NCBI GenBank assembly: GCA_938005655.1
Contig: CALLNA010000286.1
Coordinates: 1 to 9,492 of the forward strand
Direction: 5' to 3'
From: an uncultured Novosphingobium sp.
Lineage (GTDB): Bacteria > Pseudomonadota > Alphaproteobacteria > Sphingomonadales > Sphingomonadaceae
Length of the DNA: 9,492 nucleotides
Position numbers and translations under genes: made by a program. This document shows, piece after piece, positions 6,131-9,492 of this stretch; position 1 is the stretch's first letter; each line of letters begins with the position of its first letter. A model generated the notes under the pieces. The model was not told the origin of the DNA. It did not search any database and was given only the letters and a program-made list of their open reading frames with translations.

Positions 6131-8707
6131 TCAGTCCCGCAGCCGCTCGATAGACTGGGCGAGGGCGACGTAGAGCTTGCCCATGTCCGATGACAGCAGG
6201 GTCACGCCCAGGGCGTGGCCGTCGCGGGTCGAGAGCATCTGCCGCAACATGGCCTCGAAATCGTGGATGTAGCGGCTGACGTGGCTGCGGAAGTCGCGGT
6301 CGGCGTCGTAGAGCTGGACGATCGAGCGCGCCTCGCCGGTTTCCAGCAGGCGCACCGCGCGGCGAGTGAAGATGCCGCGGTCGCCCTTGAGATAGGCCGC
6401 CCAGGCCGTGTCCGACACGTCGCTGTCGAGTGCCTTGGCGATGTCGATCGCGTTCGAGTTGAGCGCCTCGGTGATCAGCGCGCTGCGGCGGGCGAAGTCG
6501 TTGTCGACCTGCTCCTCGGCGCGCTGACGGGCGTGGGCGACGCGGCGTTCGAGGTTGCCGGCCAGCTCGTTGACCTTGGCAAGCTGGTCGCGGAGCTGGA
6601 TCGCCGCCTCGCGGCTGACCCCGGCGGCGTGGGCGGCCGCCTGTTCGAGCTGCCCGGCCGCCTCGGCGGCGCGGGTCCGCACCACCCGGTCGAGCGCGGC
6701 GGCGCTTTCCTCGCCGAGTCGCCGGGCGAGGGCGGAGACGGCCTCGGCGCTGTTCTGCTCGATCCCGGCGACGGCGCCCTGCGCCGCCTCGGCCAGCTCG
6801 GCGATCGCCTGGCTGAGCGCGCCCTGGGCCTGCTCGGCCAGCGCCGCGCTGCCCCCCTGGAGCCGGTCCAGCGCGTGCTGGAGCTCGGCCAGCTTGGCGG
6901 AATGGGTCTCGGCCTGGTCGTCGATCGCGTGGTGCAGGGTGCCGAGCCCCTTCACCGCCTCGGTCAGGGTGTGCTGGGTGAGGAGGACGTGGTTCGACAG
7001 GGCCTCCCCCTGGATCGAGGCCTCGGTGGCGAGGTCGCGCAGCAGGAAGGCCCGGGTCTCGGCCGCTTCGAGCCGCTCCTCGCCCGCCTGGATGGCGAGC
7101 GGCAGTTCGACCTTGGCATGGGTGGCGCTGGCCTGGATCAGCTCCAGCAGGCGGACGCTGCTGTCGGTCAGCGCGGCCACCGCCGCGTCGGTGCCGCCGA
7201 GCGCCGAGCGGCTCTCGGCAAGCTGCGTCGTCAGCGTCTGGAGGCTGGCTGCGATCGTCGCCTCCGCGCTCTCGCCGTGGGCGGCGATCTGGTGCATCTT
7301 GTCGGCGAAGTCGGTCAGCCGTGCGGCTACCCGCTCGCTGTGGTCGACCAGGCGCTGCGCGTGCGCCTCATGCGCGGCATGGCGCTGGGCGACCTCCTCG
7401 TCGAAGGCGGTCAGGTGCGCCCGCATTGCCGCCAGGGCGCGGGCGTTGGCCTCCTCGGCTTCGGCGTGGCGCTGGGCATAGGCTGTGTCGAGCCGCTGCG
7501 CGTCGGCGGAGAAGCGGGCGAAGCGGGCCTCGGCGGTCTCGGCCGCCTGGCGATCCGCCTCGGCGAGCTTCGCGCTCATGGCTTCCATGTCGCTCTCGAT
7601 CCGGGCGAGCGCCTCCTGCCATCCGGCGAGCGCGCTGCCTTCGCCGTCGCGCAGGGCGCGGGCGACCGCGCTCGTTTCGTCGCGCAGGGCCGAGAGGCGC
7701 GCGCGCAGCGAGGTCAGGCTCTCGCCCTCGTGCTCGTCGAGCTGGCGGCGGGTCGCCTCCAGCTCCTCGGTCAGGGCGGCGGCGCGGTTGCGGATCGCGG
7801 CGAGGGCCTCGACCTCGCGGCTGTCGAGCTGGCTGCGAAGCGTCTGGCTCTGCTGTTCCAGCGCGGCGAAGCGGGTGGTCAGCGCCTGCTCGACCGTCTC
7901 CGACTGGTGCCGGAACAGCGCGAGGGTCTCGTCGACCCGGGTCTGGAGCGACTGGACCTGGCGCTCGCTCGCCTGGCCGAACTCGTTGAGCTTGTGGAAG
8001 CCGGCGATCAGCTCCTGCAACTGGCCCTGGGCCGAGCGGCCGGCATTGCCGATATTGTTGGTGACGTCCTTGGCGGAGCTGACGATCACCGGCAGGTTGC
8101 CGCGCAGCCGCTCCATGTTGTCGAGCGCCGATTCGCTGACCGAGGCGATCGCGTCGATCTGCGCGCCGTTCGACTTGATCAGGCCGTCGAGCCGGTCGGC
8201 GTGCTGGGTGATCCGCTCGACTGCGAGCCGGCCCAGCGATTCGAGGTCGCGGTTCTGCGCGGCGATGAATTCCCGGGCGAGGCTGAGCTCGCGGTTCACC
8301 ACCGAGAGGCGCTGCTCCAGATGGTCGGCCTCACCGCGGAGCTGGCGGGCGGCGTCGTTGAAGCGGGCCGCCTCGCGCGTGCTGGTGCGCAGGGCGACGA
8401 GCCACAGGACGCAGACGACCAGCACCGGCGGCGCCCAGGCGGAAACCAGGGCGATGGCCTGCTGCGGGGCGATGCCCGCGGCGAGGGCGCCCCAATTCGC
8501 CCAGATGAAGAAAGCGGTCCAGCCCAGGATCGCGGCCAGGGCTAGCGCGGCCGGGATCAGATTGCCTCGCAGTCGGCGCGGGGCTTCATCCTCCCACGAC
8601 TCGTCGGCCGGCGGGTATTCCTCCCCCGCGGGCTCGGAATGCTGCGGTTCCGGTTGAGGCTCCTCGGAGCCCGAGCCGAAGGCGATGATGCGCGATCCCC
8701 CTACCAT
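6131..8707 (-). CDS. TipN-like membrane-anchored coiled-coil protein
   Basis: An 858-residue protein with a clear modular build. Residues 1-48 are acidic and proline-rich (low complexity, likely disordered). Two hydrophobic helices follow at about 50-71 and 82-106, and an Arg-rich turn begins a very long Ala/Glu/Gln/Leu-rich coiled coil (about 110-740). The C-terminus (about 748-858) is compositionally different and looks folded and conserved, with DTAWAAYLKGDRGIFTRRA, RYIHDFEAMLRQML and LLSSDMGKLYVALAQ. There is no Walker A motif, so 'ATPase' labels given to such proteins are not supported. Length, two N-terminal membrane segments and the long coiled coil match TipN, the Caulobacter pole-marking protein; this homology is inferred from architecture and recalled C-terminal similarity. 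Other possibilities are a generic coiled-coil scaffold or a chemoreceptor-like protein, but no methyl-accepting signalling hairpin was seen. The ATG at 8705-8707 is the start; an in-frame alternative further upstream was not evident. It is transcribed divergently from the Hpt-like gene. Confidence 0.88.
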   Translation of the reverse strand: MVGGSRIIAFGSGSEEPQPEPQHSEPAGEEYPPADESWEDEAPRRLRGNLIPAALALAAILGWTAFFIWANWGALAAGIAPQQAIALVSAWAPPVLVVCVLWLVALRTSTREAARFNDAARQLRGEADHLEQRLSVVNRELSLAREFIAAQNRDLESLGRLAVERITQHADRLDGLIKSNGAQIDAIASVSESALDNMERLRGNLPVIVSSAKDVTNNIGNAGRSAQGQLQELIAGFHKLNEFGQASERQVQSLQTRVDETLALFRHQSETVEQALTTRFAALEQQSQTLRSQLDSREVEALAAIRNRAAALTEELEATRRQLDEHEGESLTSLRARLSALRDETSAVARALRDGEGSALAGWQEALARIESDMEAMSAKLAEADRQAAETAEARFARFSADAQRLDTAYAQRHAEAEEANARALAAMRAHLTAFDEEVAQRHAAHEAHAQRLVDHSERVAARLTDFADKMHQIAAHGESAEATIAASLQTLTTQLAESRSALGGTDAAVAALTDSSVRLLELIQASATHAKVELPLAIQAGEERLEAAETRAFLLRDLATEASIQGEALSNHVLLTQHTLTEAVKGLGTLHHAIDDQAETHSAKLAELQHALDRLQGGSAALAEQAQGALSQAIAELAEAAQGAVAGIEQNSAEAVSALARRLGEESAAALDRVVRTRAAEAAGQLEQAAAHAAGVSREAAIQLRDQLAKVNELAGNLERRVAHARQRAEEQVDNDFARRSALITEALNSNAIDIAKALDSDVSDTAWAAYLKGDRGIFTRRAVRLLETGEARSIVQLYDADRDFRSHVSRYIHDFEAMLRQMLSTRDGHALGVTLLSSDMGKLYVALAQSIERLRD

Positions 8708-8777
8708 GGCGTCAGGATACCATAGGCCTCGCCCGGCAATAAACCCCGGATTAAGGTTATGCGCCTAAGCGTGGGGA
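8708..8777. promoter_or_regulatory. Divergent intergenic region, presumably holding promoters for both flanking genes
   Basis: These 70 nt separate two divergently oriented genes and are locally richer in A/T (AATAAA, ATTAAGGTTATG) than the surroundings, as expected of promoters. I could not assign -35/-10 boxes with confidence. A perfect 8-bp inverted repeat, CATAGGCC (8721-8728) and GGCCTATG (8780-8787), spans the region; its right half overlaps the start of the Hpt-like gene. TTAA occurs once (8752-8755) but without the second half-site spacing of a CtrA box. Confidence 0.4.
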
Positions 8778-9080
8778 ATGGCCTATGAAGCAGGTGCCCT
8801 CGATGCCACGCTCGCCGCCGCCGCCGGCGACGATGCCGCGCTGTTCGCGGAGCTGCGCGCCGCGTTCGTCGACAGTCTTTCACGCCAGATCGACCTGCTG
8901 CGCCGCGCCCGCTGCGACGGCAACTGGCAGGTTGCGGCGATGCGGCTGAAGGGCCTGGCGGTCTCCTTTCACGCCGAGCCGCTGGTTGTCCTGGCCGACG
9001 AGGCGCTGGAATGCGCGCCGGGCGAGCCGGGCGTGGTCCGGCGGATGCAGGCCTTCCTCGACGAGTTGTCCGCGGCCTGA
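8778..9080 (+). CDS. Degenerate Hpt-domain-like protein lacking the phospho-histidine
   Basis: A 100-residue, mostly helical cytoplasmic protein. The pattern NWQVAAMRLKGLAVSFHAEP (residues 49-68) followed by LADEAL resembles the core of histidine phosphotransfer (Hpt) domains, where AHxLKGSA carries the phosphorylated His. Here the His position is Met55 (AMRLKG), while L57, K58 and G59 of the motif are kept. The only histidine is His65, in a different place. Length equals a single Hpt domain. So the fold is likely Hpt, but phosphorelay function is doubtful; it may bind a partner without accepting phosphate. The ATG at 8778 is the only sensible in-frame start; the preceding GTGGGGA is too close for a standard ribosome site, so initiation may be weak or leaderless. 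It lies divergent to the TipN-like gene, which could reflect a joint role in polarity or cell-cycle signalling, but that is inference. Confidence 0.72.
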   Translation: MAYEAGALDATLAAAAGDDAALFAELRAAFVDSLSRQIDLLRRARCDGNWQVAAMRLKGLAVSFHAEPLVVLADEALECAPGEPGVVRRMQAFLDELSAA

Positions 9081-9090
9081 CCGCGGCGGC

Positions 9091-9119
9091 TTGGCACTCC
9101 GATCCAGACCCTCTAGAAC
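9091..9119 (+). promoter_or_regulatory. Candidate sigma-70 type promoter
   Basis: TTGGCA (9091-9096) and TAGAAC (9114-9119) are separated by exactly 17 nt and match TTGACA and TATAAT at 5 of 6 and 4 of 6 positions. They lie in the 65-nt gap before the last gene, with its ribosome site 14 nt further on. TTGGCAC also resembles the -24 half of a sigma-54 promoter, but the -12 element is absent. Prediction by eye only. Confidence 0.4.
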
Positions 9120-9133
9120 GCCGCGAACCTGCC

Positions 9134-9139
9134 GGGAGA
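9134..9139 (+). promoter_or_regulatory. Ribosome binding site that decides a CTG start
   Basis: GGGAGA lies 6 nt before the CTG at 9146 and 27 nt before the first in-frame ATG at 9167, which has no ribosome site of its own. This favours the CTG as the real start of the last gene. Confidence 0.55.
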
Positions 9140-9145
9140 AGCATC

Positions 9146-9492
9146 CTGCGCGTCGCGCTGCTGACAATGATGGAGCCCGCCGGGCCCGAGCCCGCGCTGC
9201 CGCGCGCCTTCCTGCGCGTGGGTGGGATCTCGCTCGCCCGGCATCAGCTCGGCCTGGCCCTGGCGCTCGGCTGTGAGCGGATCGTCTGCATCGCGCGCGG
9301 GCTGCGGCCCGAGCTGGTCGAGCTTCAGCACGTCGCTGAGGACCACGGGACGCGGTTCCACGTCGTTTCGGGGCCGCGCGGCCTGGTCGGGCTGGTCACG
9401 GCCAATGACGAGCTGATCGTGCTCGCCGACGGCCTGCTCGTCGGCTTGCCCGACGCCCTGACCTTGCTGGAGGCGGGGCAGGGCGTGCTGGT
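9146..9492 (+). CDS. Conserved-type protein of unknown function, nucleotidyltransferase-like N-terminus (3' end outside window)
   Basis: The frame is open from 9146 to the window edge, about 115 codons, beginning (L/M)RVALLTMMEPAGPEPALP. The stretch FLRVGGISLARHQLGLALA followed by LGCERIVCIAR looks like the start of a Rossmann-type sugar-nucleotide or molybdenum-cofactor nucleotidyltransferase (beta strand, then 'name the resource, helix, GC-x-R-I-V'), but the glycine-rich GxGTR loop typical of those enzymes is absent, so catalysis is uncertain. Later segments RFHVVSGPRGLVGLV and ELIVLADGLLVGLPDAL fit alternating strands and helices, including a DELIVLADG region placed like the metal-binding aspartate strand. 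I recall similar unnamed proteins in sphingomonads. The start is taken as CTG because of ribosome-site spacing and family-like MRVALLT; ATG 9167 or 9170 would remove the first strand. No specific function can be assigned. Confidence 0.75.
   Translation, partial: MRVALLTMMEPAGPEPALPRAFLRVGGISLARHQLGLALALGCERIVCIARGLRPELVELQHVAEDHGTRFHVVSGPRGLVGLVTANDELIVLADGLLVGLPDALTLLEAGQGVL

Noticed and set aside
6215..8545. 776-codon open frame on the plus strand opposite the TipN-like gene
   Set aside because: The protein is Gly/Leu/Arg/Asp/Ala-rich without recognisable motifs; it arises because GC-rich codon use leaves the opposite strand free of stops. The minus-strand protein has membrane segments, coiled coil and a conserved C-terminal domain.
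8746..8770. CtrA binding site (TTAA-N7-TTAA) upstream of the polarity-type gene
   Set aside because: Only one TTAA is present; the second half at the right spacing is missing.
9091..9106. Sigma-54 promoter (TTGGCAC with -12 TTGC)
   Set aside because: The -24-like part is there, but no GC-containing -12 element follows at the required distance.

Overview
The window is a GC-rich chromosomal segment, almost certainly from an alphaproteobacterium of the order Sphingomonadales (Sphingomonas or a close relative). The evidence is the gene order nuoM-nuoN-birA-coaX-rnj-DUF1467, strong G/C preference at third codon positions, and intergenic palindromes of a kind I associate with sphingomonad genomes. 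The taxonomic call is an inference from recalled family sequences and synteny; no search was run.

Layout: (1) 2-5884, plus strand, is one tightly packed gene run. It holds the 3' half of nuoM and complete nuoN (proton-pumping antiporter-like subunits of respiratory complex I), birA (biotin protein ligase without a DNA-binding domain), coaX (type III pantothenate kinase), rnj (ribonuclease J) and a small DUF1467 membrane protein. Junctions are 1-nt or 4-nt overlaps or gaps of 1-4 nt, except for a 106-nt gap with a small palindrome before rnj. (2) 5885-6130 is a convergent intergenic region with two further palindromes, one long and nearly perfect. (3) 6131-8707, minus strand, encodes an 858-aa protein with two membrane segments, a long coiled coil and a conserved-looking C-terminal domain; its topology resembles the polarity factor TipN. 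(4) 8708-8777 is a 70-nt divergent intergenic region. (5) 8778-9080, plus strand, encodes a 100-aa Hpt-like protein that lacks the phosphorylatable histidine. (6) 9146 to the window end is the start of a protein with weak nucleotidyltransferase-like features and an apparent CTG start.

The first block is a housekeeping run: energy conservation (NuoM/N), cofactor attachment and synthesis (BirA for biotin, CoaX for coenzyme A) and RNA processing (RNase J). The second half looks more related to cell organisation or signalling.

The most notable feature is that two neighbouring genes are broken as written. coaX has a one-base deletion in a G run, and rnj has an in-frame TAG at codon 178. Both genes are otherwise intact, with clean reading on each side. 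Sequencing or assembly error, or very recent inactivation, is the likeliest explanation. I found no clear novel multi-gene system (no CRISPR array, toxin-antitoxin pair, phage or IS element).
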